NCBI GenBank assembly: GCA_910584875.1
Contig: CAJUDA010000029.1
Coordinates: 1 to 39,159, forward strand
Direction: 5' to 3'
DNA from: an uncultured Eubacterium sp.
GTDB lineage: Bacteria; Bacillota; Clostridia; Lachnospirales; Lachnospiraceae
DNA length: 39,159 bases
Part shown: one piece after another, positions 7,317 through 15,120 of the stretch
How positions within the stretch are numbered: the first letter of the stretch is position 1
Layout: each line of letters starts with the position of its first letter
Made by a program: the position numbers and the translations under genes
The notes under the pieces: model-generated
Databases searched by the model: none
What the model was told of the DNA's origin: nothing
The model's input: the letters and a program-made list of their open reading frames with translations, nothing else

Positions 7317-8906
7317 ATGAGTGATTCATTAAAAAAGGAGATCGGGAAACGGCGGACCTTTGCGATCATATCTCATCCGGATGCCGGCAAGACGACATTG
7401 ACAGAAAAATTTCTTTTGTATGGGGGAGCCATCAATCTGGCTGGTTCTGTCAAAGGAAGAAAGGCAGCGAAACACGCGGTGTCCGACTGGATGGAGATTG
7501 AGAAGGAGAGAGGGATCTCGGTTACTTCTTCGGTGCTTCAGTTTAATTATGACGGGTTCTGCATCAATATTCTGGATACACCGGGGCACCAGGATTTCTC
7601 AGAGGACACCTACCGGACGCTTATGGCGGCAGATTCGGCTGTTATGGTGATCGATGGTTCCAAGGGTGTTGAGGCGCAGACGATAAAACTTTTCAAGGTC
7701 TGTGTCATGCGGGGGATTCCGATCTTTACCTTTATCAATAAGATGGACCGGGAAGCGATGGATCCCTTTGAACTGATTGATCAGATCGAGAATGTGCTGG
7801 GGATACGTACCTGTCCGATTAACTGGCCGATTGGTTCGGGGAAGAATTTTAAGGGTGTATATGACCGCAATACACAGACGATATCACGCTTTATCGCAGG
7901 TGACAACGGGCATAAGGTTGAGACTGTGGAGGCGAAACTGGGAGATTCCTGCCTGGATGAACTGATCACGAAGGAATATCATGACCAGCTCAGTGAAGAG
8001 ATCGAACTGCTGGATGGGGCAAGTGACGAGTTTGATCTGGCACGGGTGCGGGATGGCAAGCTTTCACCGGTATTTTTTGGCTCGGCGTTGACGAATTTTG
8101 GCGTAGAGACATTTTTGCAGCATTTTCTTGAGATGACGACTTCGCCGCTGCCACGTACTTCCGAAGGAGATGAAGTGGATCCTTTTGCCGATGTATTTTC
8201 TGCGTTTGTTTTTAAGATTCAGGCAAATATGAACAAAGCGCATCGTGACAGGATCGCATTTATGAGGGTGTGTTCCGGTAAGTTTGAGGCCGGCATGGAA
8301 GTGATGCATGTGCAGGGAGGCAAGAAAATAAGGCTCTCCCAGCCACAGCAGATGATGGCACAGGAGCGAAAGCATGTAGAGGAGGCATATGCCGGGGATA
8401 TCATTGGTGTTTTTGATCCAGGGATCTTTTCGATCGGCGATACTCTTTATACAGGGAAAGAACCGATTATGTTTGAGGGGATACCGACTTTTGCACCAGA
8501 GCATTTTGCCAGAGTGCGGCAGGTGGATACGATGAAGCGGAAACAGTTTATGAAAGGGATCACTCAGATTGCCCAGGAGGGTGCCATACAGATCTTCCAG
8601 GAGTTTAATACCGGGATGGAAGAGATTATCGTAGGTGTTGTGGGGGTTCTGCAGTTTGAAGTTCTCCAGTACCGCCTTGAAAATGAATACAATGTAGAGA
8701 TCCGCATGGAGCAGCTTCCTTATGAGCATGTCCGCTGGATAGAAAATGAGGAGATCGATGTGGCAGGGTTGTCTGTGACTTCGGACACAAAGAAGGTAAA
8801 GGATCTGCACGATAAACCGCTTTTGCTTTTTACACATCCATGGAGTGTGCAGACGGCACTTGACCGGAACGAGGGACTGGTTTTAAGTGAGTTTGGAAGA
8901 AATTGA
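7317..8906 (+). CDS. prfC: Peptide chain release factor 3
   Basis: The 529-residue translational GTPase recycles release factors 1 and 2 from the ribosome after termination. GTPase motifs are clear: SHPDAGKTTLTEK (G1), GISVTSSVLQF (G2), DTPGHQDFSEDTYR (G3), FINKMDREAMDP (G4) and a GSAL element (G5). The C-terminal half has the RF3 domains with LPYEHVRWIENEE and the final LLFTHPWSVQTALDRN block. Start ATG 7317 follows a GAAGGCGGG ribosome site; the frame extends upstream to a TTG at 7275, but that lies in the terminator hairpin. Length matches the family. The kinase gene begins 44 bases after the stop with no terminator between, so readthrough transcription is likely. Confidence 0.95.
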   Translation: MSDSLKKEIGKRRTFAIISHPDAGKTTLTEKFLLYGGAINLAGSVKGRKAAKHAVSDWMEIEKERGISVTSSVLQFNYDGFCINILDTPGHQDFSEDTYRTLMAADSAVMVIDGSKGVEAQTIKLFKVCVMRGIPIFTFINKMDREAMDPFELIDQIENVLGIRTCPINWPIGSGKNFKGVYDRNTQTISRFIAGDNGHKVETVEAKLGDSCLDELITKEYHDQLSEEIELLDGASDEFDLARVRDGKLSPVFFGSALTNFGVETFLQHFLEMTTSPLPRTSEGDEVDPFADVFSAFVFKIQANMNKAHRDRIAFMRVCSGKFEAGMEVMHVQGGKKIRLSQPQQMMAQERKHVEEAYAGDIIGVFDPGIFSIGDTLYTGKEPIMFEGIPTFAPEHFARVRQVDTMKRKQFMKGITQIAQEGAIQIFQEFNTGMEEIIVGVVGVLQFEVLQYRLENEYNVEIRMEQLPYEHVRWIENEEIDVAGLSVTSDTKKVKDLHDKPLLLFTHPWSVQTALDRNEGLVLSEFGRN

Positions 8907-8950
8907 TTCGTTGTACCAGAGCGTCAATGTATGAGGAGGATTGGTTTAGA

Positions 8951-11722
8951 ATGTATCATTGTCATACCCGGATTTATTTAACCGGCAGGAAAAAAGATGG
9001 GTTGGAGATTATGAGAGAGATGCCGCCGCTTGCGCATTTTACACATGAATTTTTGGAGAGCGATGGACCGGATGCGGCTCTGGCGGCTGAAGCCGATGTG
9101 ATTTTTGCCAGCCTGCCGGACATGGATGTGGAAGAGGTCATGAAGACCCTTATCGCCTGCAGGAAAAAGGAAACGGAGCTGATCGTGCTCGTGGAAAAAG
9201 AACAGCTGCCGTACTTAACCGGTCATCTGGATTTTATTACAGATGCGTGGATTGTGCCGGCTTCGGAAGAAGAGATCCGGTTCCGTTTTTTGAGATGGCA
9301 GCAGAGTTATAAAAAAAACAAGGATTACTGGCAGACCAGTCAGTATCTTGAATCTACCATCAATAATATTCCTAATCTGATCTGGTATAAAGATAAAGAG
9401 GGGATACATAAGAAAGTAAATGACAGCTTCTGCAGGACTGTGAATAAAACCAAGAAACAGGTGGAGGGACGTGGTCATGCTTATATCTGGGATGTCGAAC
9501 AGGATGATCCTGCCTGTATTGAATCAGAGCAGGAGGTCATGAGGAAGAAGGAGACCTGTATATCCGAGGAGATCATTAAAGTTGGAGATGGCACAAGGAT
9601 CCTGACTACCTATAAATCACCCCTGTATGATGTCGACGGGAGTGTTATGGGTACCGTGGGAGTGGCAAATGATATCACACAGGAGCGTGCCTACAAAGAG
9701 GAGATCGGTAAGAAAACGCGTGATCTGGAGATGATTTTTACTACGATGGACTGTGGGGTGATCTGTCATTCCATGGATGGTTCACAGATTCTCAGTATCA
9801 ACCGGGCAGCGCTGAAGATCCTGGGATATGAAACCAGGGAAGAATTACTGAAAGGAGGATTTGACACGGTTGCAGATTCTGTGCTGGATGAAGATAAACC
9901 AAGGCTCCGGGAAAGTATCAGTAAGCTGGAAAGAGAAGGAGATAATGTGAGTCTTGAGTACCGTGTCAAACACAAGAATGGGGAAATCCTCCATGTAATG
10001 GGGAATGTCAAACTGGTAGAGGAGGACGGGCAGTTATTTTATCAGCGTTTTCTGCTGGATTGTACGACCCAGAAGCTGCGTGAGAAAAAACGCAGGAGAG
10101 AAGCGGAAAAACAACAGATGCAGCTGATCCATGCATTGAGTATTGATTATAGTTTTGTTTACTATTTTGATCTGGATACAGGAATGGGGATACCGCTGCG
10201 TATTGATGAAGATGATATGTCCATACCAGACCTTGTCCATAACAGGATTGTTTCTTTAAAAGAAACGATGGAACAGTATATACAGGATTTTGTCTATGAT
10301 GAGGATCAGGAAATGCTGCGGCAGGCATCTTCAAGGGAAAAATTAGTAAAGGAACTGGCGGAGCACAATCTGTATTATGTAAATTACAGGATTTCTGACC
10401 AGAAAGGAATGAAATATTATCAGATGAAGGTCGTGCGGACGGGGACGGACGAGGGCAGTCAGGGAATCGTGATAGGATTCCACAGCGTGGATGCCGAGAC
10501 CAGGGATGAGATGGAGAAAAAAAGCCTGCTGGAAGATGCGCTCTCCCAGGCAAATAAGGCAAACCAGGCAAAAAGTATTTTTCTGTCCAATATGTCCCAT
10601 GACATCCGCACTCCGATGAATGCTATCGTCGGTTTTACAACACTGGCGCTGACTCATCTGAATGAGAGGGAGCAGGTAAAAGAGTATCTGGAAAAGATCA
10701 AGACGTCGGGAGACCATCTCCTGAATCTGATCAATGACGTACTGGATATGAGTCGTATCGAGAGCGGAAAAATGAAACTGGATGAGCGTTCCTGCAGCCT
10801 TGCCGATATTTTTGACAATCTGCATAATATCCTTCAGGCGGATGTACAGGCAAAGCAGCTGGCACTGCAGATTGAGATGGAGAATGTCACAGATCAAAAT
10901 GTGTACTGCGATAAACTGAGACTCAACCAGCTGCTTTTGAATCTGCTCAGCAATTCTGTTAAGTATACAGAAGCAGGTGGTTCTGTGAATGTGAAACTGA
11001 TCCAGCGGAAGGGAACGCAGCCAGGGTATGCCAATTATGAATTTCATATTAAGGATACCGGGATCGGCATGAGTGAAGAATTTGTAAAACAAATATTTGA
11101 GCCTTTTGAAAGAGAAAGAAATTCAACGATCAGTAAGATCCAGGGTACCGGTCTGGGGATGGCGATCACAAAAAATATTGTGGAAATGATGAATGGTACG
11201 ATCAAAGTCACCAGCAGACAGGGCGTTGGTACAGAATTTACCGTTTTACTGCCATTCCGTCTGGACTACGATGCCGATAAAAATATGGCTGTTCACGAGG
11301 AGGCCGGAGAAAAGAAGAGTCCGGCAGAATCCGTGCGGAACCATACAGGAAATATTCTTCTGGCAGAGGATATCGAGCTGAATCAGGAAATTGCGGTTAC
11401 CATATTGAATGAGGCAGGATTTACGACTGAGGTAGCTGCAGACGGGCGGATTGCGGTCGATATGGTGAAACATTCCAGCCCCGGTTATTATCAGCTGGTA
11501 CTGATGGATATCCAGATGCCTGTTATGGATGGATATGAGGCAACCCGGGCGATCCGCAGTCTGGAAAACAAAGAACTGGCATCGATACCGATCATCGCCA
11601 TGTCTGCCAATGCATTTGAAGAGGATAAGCAGGAAGCGTTGAAATGCGGGATGAATGGTCATATACCAAAACCGATCGACGTGGATAATCTGTTTGAAAC
11701 TCTGGATGAAATTCTGGCATAA
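8951..11722 (+). CDS. Hybrid sensor histidine kinase with PAS domains and receiver
   Basis: ATG 8951 has GAGGAGGA ten bases upstream and is preferred over in-frame TTG 8903 and ATG 8927. The 923-residue protein has no membrane segment, so it senses in the cytoplasm. Domains in order: a receiver-like fold lacking the expected phosphorylation site (about 1-120), PAS (about 130-250, NIPNLIWYKDKEG), PAS (about 257-385, MDCGVICHSMDGSQILSIN), a more divergent PAS-like segment (about 400-525), HisKA with FLSNMSHDIRTPMNAI (H550), HATPase with the N box LLNLLSNSVKYTEAGG, DTGIGM and GTGLGMAIT, then a C-terminal receiver with LVLMDIQMPVMDG (D853) and a KPID lysine. Phosphate would pass from H550 to D853. 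No phosphotransfer or output protein is adjacent, so the downstream partner is unknown. Confidence 0.9.
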   Translation: MYHCHTRIYLTGRKKDGLEIMREMPPLAHFTHEFLESDGPDAALAAEADVIFASLPDMDVEEVMKTLIACRKKETELIVLVEKEQLPYLTGHLDFITDAWIVPASEEEIRFRFLRWQQSYKKNKDYWQTSQYLESTINNIPNLIWYKDKEGIHKKVNDSFCRTVNKTKKQVEGRGHAYIWDVEQDDPACIESEQEVMRKKETCISEEIIKVGDGTRILTTYKSPLYDVDGSVMGTVGVANDITQERAYKEEIGKKTRDLEMIFTTMDCGVICHSMDGSQILSINRAALKILGYETREELLKGGFDTVADSVLDEDKPRLRESISKLEREGDNVSLEYRVKHKNGEILHVMGNVKLVEEDGQLFYQRFLLDCTTQKLREKKRRREAEKQQMQLIHALSIDYSFVYYFDLDTGMGIPLRIDEDDMSIPDLVHNRIVSLKETMEQYIQDFVYDEDQEMLRQASSREKLVKELAEHNLYYVNYRISDQKGMKYYQMKVVRTGTDEGSQGIVIGFHSVDAETRDEMEKKSLLEDALSQANKANQAKSIFLSNMSHDIRTPMNAIVGFTTLALTHLNEREQVKEYLEKIKTSGDHLLNLINDVLDMSRIESGKMKLDERSCSLADIFDNLHNILQADVQAKQLALQIEMENVTDQNVYCDKLRLNQLLLNLLSNSVKYTEAGGSVNVKLIQRKGTQPGYANYEFHIKDTGIGMSEEFVKQIFEPFERERNSTISKIQGTGLGMAITKNIVEMMNGTIKVTSRQGVGTEFTVLLPFRLDYDADKNMAVHEEAGEKKSPAESVRNHTGNILLAEDIELNQEIAVTILNEAGFTTEVAADGRIAVDMVKHSSPGYYQLVLMDIQMPVMDGYEATRAIRSLENKELASIPIIAMSANAFEEDKQEALKCGMNGHIPKPIDVDNLFETLDEILA

Positions 11723-11740
11723 CCCGACAATAAAAAAATA

Positions 11741-11782
11741 AAAAAGGTTCCGCAGTCACAGGATGACATGCGGAACCTTTTT
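11741..11782 (+). terminator. Bidirectional terminator between convergent genes
   Basis: A perfect 14-bp stem, AAAAAGGTTCCGCA (11741-11754) with TGCGGAACCTTTTT (11769-11782), has A and T runs on both sides. It can end the kinase transcript on the plus strand and the ABC operon transcript on the minus strand. Confidence 0.9.
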
Positions 11783-11803
11783 CTGACCATGGATTTACCG
11801 GGG

Positions 11804-12610
11804 TCACATTACATTGAGATGCTTTTTCATGATCCATGTGGTAATCCAGAATCCGGCGATACTGACTGCCGTATTTTGTAAAATAGCAACGATATATGTG
11901 TAGTTCATAAATATATTGTCTGAACCATTGCTTAGCAGCATGATGCCTCCGATCGAGAGGATCATTGATATGAACTGCAGGGCAAAGTAAATGCCAAAAT
12001 ACATTCCTATGCTGATCAGCACACGGTGGTTGCGGAAGAGCTGGCCGATCGCGATGGAACAGTATACTTTCATAATACTGGCAATAACGCCGGTAATGGA
12101 AGACAAAAGCATCAGGGACAGCGTGAAGAACTGTTCCCCATCCATGTTCACCAGACTATAATCAAAGATTTCGCGCAGTCCATTGAGGATCTCAGTTGGT
12201 GTGGCAAAGCCGGAAATACAGAACATCAGTACAATCGATGTCACAGCGACGATAGCGGCGAGAATTTCCCAGACAAAGGCGGTGATCGTCTTGGAAAGCA
12301 CGATCTGGTATGTCTTTACTGGAAGAGTAAATGTGAGATACGCTTCCGAGGTTGCTGTTGTTTTGTAAAAACGGATAATGATGAGGATCAGGGTGGCGAT
12401 GAAGATGGCGATGACAAGAAAAACAAACCCAAAAATCCCAAACAGCGCGATGCTTGCCAGCAGTGACATGATCTGTGACTCCACGTCATAATCCTTCATG
12501 AAGCGGAACATAATGGAAAACAGAGGCGTCAGTACAAGGACCAGACCGTACAACGGAATAAAATACCTTGCCGTAGCGCTGAATTCCTGTTTTAATAATT
12601 TACCTAGCAT
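11804..12610 (-). CDS. ABC transporter permease
   Basis: The 268-residue protein has about six hydrophobic segments: LYGLVLVLTPLFSIMF, SLLASIALFGIFGFVFLVIAIFIATLILIII, a pair around ITAFVWEILAAIVAVTSIVLMF, LMLLSSITGVIASIMKV, a segment near ISIGMYFGIYFALQFISMILSIGGIML, and ILQNTAVSIAGFWITTW. It starts with MLGKLLKQEFSATARYF, typical of ABC-2-like permeases of the YtrC/ECF-independent export type. Its start overlaps the end of the ATPase gene by seven bases, so the two form one transporter. Substrate is not determined; with a YtrA-type regulator upstream, response to cell-wall antibiotics or membrane stress is inferred. Confidence 0.8.
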   Translation of the reverse strand: MLGKLLKQEFSATARYFIPLYGLVLVLTPLFSIMFRFMKDYDVESQIMSLLASIALFGIFGFVFLVIAIFIATLILIIIRFYKTTATSEAYLTFTLPVKTYQIVLSKTITAFVWEILAAIVAVTSIVLMFCISGFATPTEILNGLREIFDYSLVNMDGEQFFTLSLMLLSSITGVIASIMKVYCSIAIGQLFRNHRVLISIGMYFGIYFALQFISMILSIGGIMLLSNGSDNIFMNYTYIVAILQNTAVSIAGFWITTWIMKKHLNVM

Positions 12611-13299
12611 CGGAACACCTCCCTGAATAAAGAATCGACGGACTGTCCTTCTTTGGCGCGGATCTCATCCACCGTAGAGTTAAGACGGACCTGGCCGTTC
12701 TGCAGAAAAATAACATCATCCAGTGTATTTTCTATATCTGCGATGAGATGGGTTGAGATCAGGACAGTAGCGTTTTCGCTGTAGTTATTGATGATTGTCT
12801 GCAGGATATAGTCTCTGGTTGCCGGATCGACGCCTCCGATCGGTTCGTCCAGACAAAAGAGACTGGCATCACGGCTCATGGTCAGTACAAGCTGCGTTTT
12901 TTCCAGTGTTCCCTTGGACATATGTCCGAGCTTCATGCTTTCTTTAATCCCCAGCCTCTGCAGCATTTCTTTTGCTTTGACGCGGTCAAAGTCGTTGTAG
13001 AAATCCTGGAAAAAGTCAAATAGTTTAGAGACCTTCATCCATTTTGGGAAAAAGGTAGTATCCGGCAGATATGAAATATGTTGTTTGGTAATGATGCCGG
13101 GTGTCTCTCCGCCGATCCAGACATTGCCGGAAGTCGGTACGAGAAGTCCGTTGATGATTTTTAGAAAAGTGGTCTTTCCACTTCCGTTTGGCCCGAGCAG
13201 ACCGACGATCCTGCCGCATTCCAGAGTCAGATTTACATCATTCAGAGCCTTGGAGGCGCCAAAGGTCTTGCTCAGATTCTTTGCTTCAAGTAGAATCAT
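12604..13299 (-). CDS. ABC transporter ATP-binding protein (YtrB-like)
   Basis: The 231-residue ATPase starts at ATG 13299, with AAGGGAG just upstream on the minus strand; an upstream in-frame ATG at 13326 lacks a ribosome site. Walker A is GPNGSGKTT, Walker B is LFCLDEPIGGVD, and the switch histidine is in VLISTHL. The signature motif is degenerate (MSKGTLEK in place of LSGGQ), a trait seen in the YtrB/GntR-linked ABC group. It would energise the downstream permease. It sits between the GntR gene and the permease in a single operon, with 30 bases from the GntR stop to this start. Confidence 0.9.
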   Translation of the reverse strand: MILLEAKNLSKTFGASKALNDVNLTLECGRIVGLLGPNGSGKTTFLKIINGLLVPTSGNVWIGGETPGIITKQHISYLPDTTFFPKWMKVSKLFDFFQDFYNDFDRVKAKEMLQRLGIKESMKLGHMSKGTLEKTQLVLTMSRDASLFCLDEPIGGVDPATRDYILQTIINNYSENATVLISTHLIADIENTLDDVIFLQNGQVRLNSTVDEIRAKEGQSVDSLFREVFRC

Positions 13300-13329
13300 A
13301 TGTTCTCCCTTCTGCCTTAATGGCAAATT

Positions 13330-13692
13330 CTATAATTGATATTCTTTCATAATATATGCCATGATCTCATCATCACTGAATCCCAGTTCTGACATGGCGT
13401 GGCGGAAATGATCCAGTTCCTGTCCGGCGAGTTCTTCCCGCATGGACCGGATCAGAGACTGATCGGTAGTGACCGTTCTTCCGCTGGTGCGGCTGCCGAC
13501 GAGAAGCCCCTCCTGTTCCAGGGCAGCCAGAGCTTTCTGCATCGTATTGGGATTTACGGCAGCCTCGGCAGCAAGTTCCCGGACGGTGGGAAAGCGGTTT
13601 CCGCTTTCATAAGTACCGGCAAGGATCTGCAGCTTGATCTGTTCCATCAGCTGCAGATAGATCGGTCTTTTGTTGGATAAAGTCCAGGGCAT
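13330..13692 (-). CDS. GntR-family regulator (YtrA subfamily)
   Basis: The 120-residue protein starts at ATG 13692 with AGGAGG seven bases upstream; the longer upstream reading frame is intergenic. Residues 1-75 form the GntR winged helix (RPIYLQLMEQIKLQILAGTYESGNRFPTVRELAAEAAVNPNTMQKALAALEQEGLL). The short C-terminal region (about 45 residues: ELDHFRHAMSELGFSDDEIMAYI) is the YtrA-type two-helix dimerisation module and not a ligand-binding domain. It is the first gene of the operon with the ABC transporter. A long palindrome overlapping its promoter makes repression of its own operon likely. Confidence 0.9.
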   Translation of the reverse strand: MPWTLSNKRPIYLQLMEQIKLQILAGTYESGNRFPTVRELAAEAAVNPNTMQKALAALEQEGLLVGSRTSGRTVTTDQSLIRSMREELAGQELDHFRHAMSELGFSDDEIMAYIMKEYQL

Positions 13693-13717
13693 AAAATCCT
13701 CCTTTCTCCAATTTTGA

Positions 13718-13773
13718 TGTATTATTGTGTTAATCACATAATACAATAATACACTATTTTTTTGAAATGTCAA
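13718..13773 (-). promoter_or_regulatory. GntR operon promoter and operator
   Basis: On the minus strand TTGACA (13773-13768) and TATTAT (13751-13746) are separated by 16 bases. The perfect inverted repeat TGTATTATTGT (13718-13728) and ACAATAATACA (13743-13753), 14 bases apart, overlaps the -10 box and the probable transcription start. Wide-arm AT-rich palindromes of this type suit YtrA-like repressors. Confidence 0.75.
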
Positions 13774-13864
13774 GGGTTTTTCTTCCATCAATAAATTTTT
13801 ACTTTTATTTTTGTGAACTATAAATAAATTTTCGGTCATTCTAGTATAATTTTTTGTCTTTTTA

Positions 13865-13893
13865 TTGACAAAATTAGAAAATAACGGTATTAT
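13865..13893 (+). promoter_or_regulatory. Promoter of the arabinanase gene
   Basis: TTGACA at 13865-13870, a 17-base spacer and TATTAT at 13888-13893. About 80 bases of leader lie before ATG 13972. The intergenic stretch 13774-13864 is AT-rich and I see no operator in it. Confidence 0.75.
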
Positions 13894-13971
13894 ATTTGTA
13901 TAAATTGCGCAATTAGAGATCGAATTCGAAAAGTAATGTGTCGGAAATATTAAAAAATGAAGGAGGTTATT

Positions 13972-14943
13972 ATGTTTAAGAAAACACTGTTGAGAGCAAG
14001 TAAATTTATTGCTCTCGGTATGGCAGTAGCTATGGTAGCTATCGTGCCTGGAGTACAGGCATCTCACTGGGGTCTGTCAGGAGGTGTGGTCACTCATGAC
14101 CCGACGATTATCCGGGAAGGCGGTTCGACATGGTGGTCCGCTTCTACAGGACGGGGCATTGGTATGAAGTATTCGACCAATAATGGAAGGACGTGGACAG
14201 ATGGGCTTCCTATCTTTGCACAGCCATTATCATGGTGGAAACAGTATGCACCAAGGATGGCGAACAATGATGTGTGGGCGCCGGACCTTGAGTATTACAG
14301 AGGAAGATATTACTGCTTCTACAGTGTGTCTGAGTTCGGTAAGAACAATTCAGCCATCGGTCTGGTATCCTGCTCAAGCATCTCGAGAGGAGACTGGAGA
14401 GATGATGGTGTAGTTGTTTCATCCAGGGCAGGCAGGGACAATTTTAATGCTATCGATCCTAACCTGGTAGTGGATGCAGCTGGAAAACCATGGCTCGTTT
14501 ATGGATCCTGGTTTAACGGAATTCATATTGTACGGTTGAACCAGACTACCATGAAGCCGGCTGGCGCACCAGTAAGGATCGCTGCCCGGTCAGGCGGTAT
14601 TGAAGGACCATGTATTATTTATAACAATGGTTACTATTATTTGTTTACGTCGATTGGAAAATGCTGTAACGGTGTCAACAGTACCTATAAGATCATGTAT
14701 GGTCGTTCCAGAAGTGTTACAGGACCATATGTGGATAAAAATGGAAGAAATCTGCTGAATGGCGGCGGAACGATCATGGATTCTGGTAATGACAGATGGA
14801 GAGGTCCTGGCGGACAGGATGTTTACCGGAATAGTTCTATGGGTTATGTTATGGCACGACATGCTTATGACGCATACAACAATGGTACACCGACCTTGTT
14901 GATCAGTGATCTGTATTTCTGGAACGGCTGGCCGACATATTGA
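13972..14943 (+). CDS. Secreted GH43 arabinan endo-1,5-alpha-L-arabinosidase
   Basis: The 323-residue protein starts at ATG 13972 (AGGAGG at 13961-13966). A signal peptide ends near GVQA-SHWG (after residue 30). The five-bladed GH43 propeller signatures are present: VVTHDPTII (catalytic base D43), MANNDVWAPDLEYYRGRYYCFYS, FNAIDPNLVVDAAGKPWLVYGSW (pKa-modulating aspartate), GGIEGPCIIYNNGYYYLF (catalytic acid glutamate) and GGQDVYRN. It would cut alpha-1,5-arabinan from pectin outside the cell. Length equals the catalytic domain alone, so no carbohydrate-binding module or cell-wall anchor is present. It stands alone between its own promoter and terminator, not in a visible polysaccharide-utilisation locus. 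Confidence 0.9.
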   Translation: MFKKTLLRASKFIALGMAVAMVAIVPGVQASHWGLSGGVVTHDPTIIREGGSTWWSASTGRGIGMKYSTNNGRTWTDGLPIFAQPLSWWKQYAPRMANNDVWAPDLEYYRGRYYCFYSVSEFGKNNSAIGLVSCSSISRGDWRDDGVVVSSRAGRDNFNAIDPNLVVDAAGKPWLVYGSWFNGIHIVRLNQTTMKPAGAPVRIAARSGGIEGPCIIYNNGYYYLFTSIGKCCNGVNSTYKIMYGRSRSVTGPYVDKNGRNLLNGGGTIMDSGNDRWRGPGGQDVYRNSSMGYVMARHAYDAYNNGTPTLLISDLYFWNGWPTY

Positions 14944-14953
14944 TGATTTGTAT

Positions 14954-14992
14954 TCTCGCACATGGTCCTGACTGGCTGTGTGCGAGATTTTT
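14954..14992 (+). terminator. Terminator after the arabinanase gene
   Basis: TCTCGCACA (14954-14962) pairs with TGTGCGAGA (14979-14987), followed by TTTTT. Confidence 0.85.
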
Positions 14993-15011
14993 GAATTACG
15001 CGGAGGCAAAG

Positions 15012-15116
15012 TGAGGATATGTCTGTGCATGCACAAGACTATCCGAGCGCGCCCGCGAACCTGGGCAGTCCCGCGAAGTGTGACGCTCGTGGTTTACGCA
15101 AAGGCAGGAGGCAGAC
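15012..15116 (+). other. GC-rich structured 5' leader of the Trx/CcdA gene
   Basis: The roughly 100 bases before the Trx/CcdA start are clearly more GC-rich than their surroundings. A hairpin forms from GGATATGTCT with AGACTATCC around GTGCATGCAC (about 15015-15054). A second element has outer arms GAGCG (about 15054-15058) and CGCTC (about 15094-15098), with internal GCCC/GGGC pairing. I do not recognise a known riboswitch class. It may be an unrecognised cis-regulatory RNA, or simply the coding region of the short frame at 15019-15120. Confidence 0.35.
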
Positions 15117-15120
15117 ATGA
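15019..15120 (+). CDS. Possible 33-residue leader peptide
   Basis: An ATG at 15019 opens a frame of 33 codons that ends in TGA 15118-15120, overlapping the ATG of the Trx/CcdA gene (ATGA). The peptide begins MSVHAQDYPSAPANLG, has a single cysteine at residue 21 and a basic tail (RGLRKGRRQT). A GAGG lies close upstream and GGAGG twelve bases upstream, neither ideally placed. The four-base overlap is the typical sign of translational coupling, but random occurrence is possible. No relative is recognised. Confidence 0.3.
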   Translation: MSVHAQDYPSAPANLGSPAKCDARGLRKGRRQT

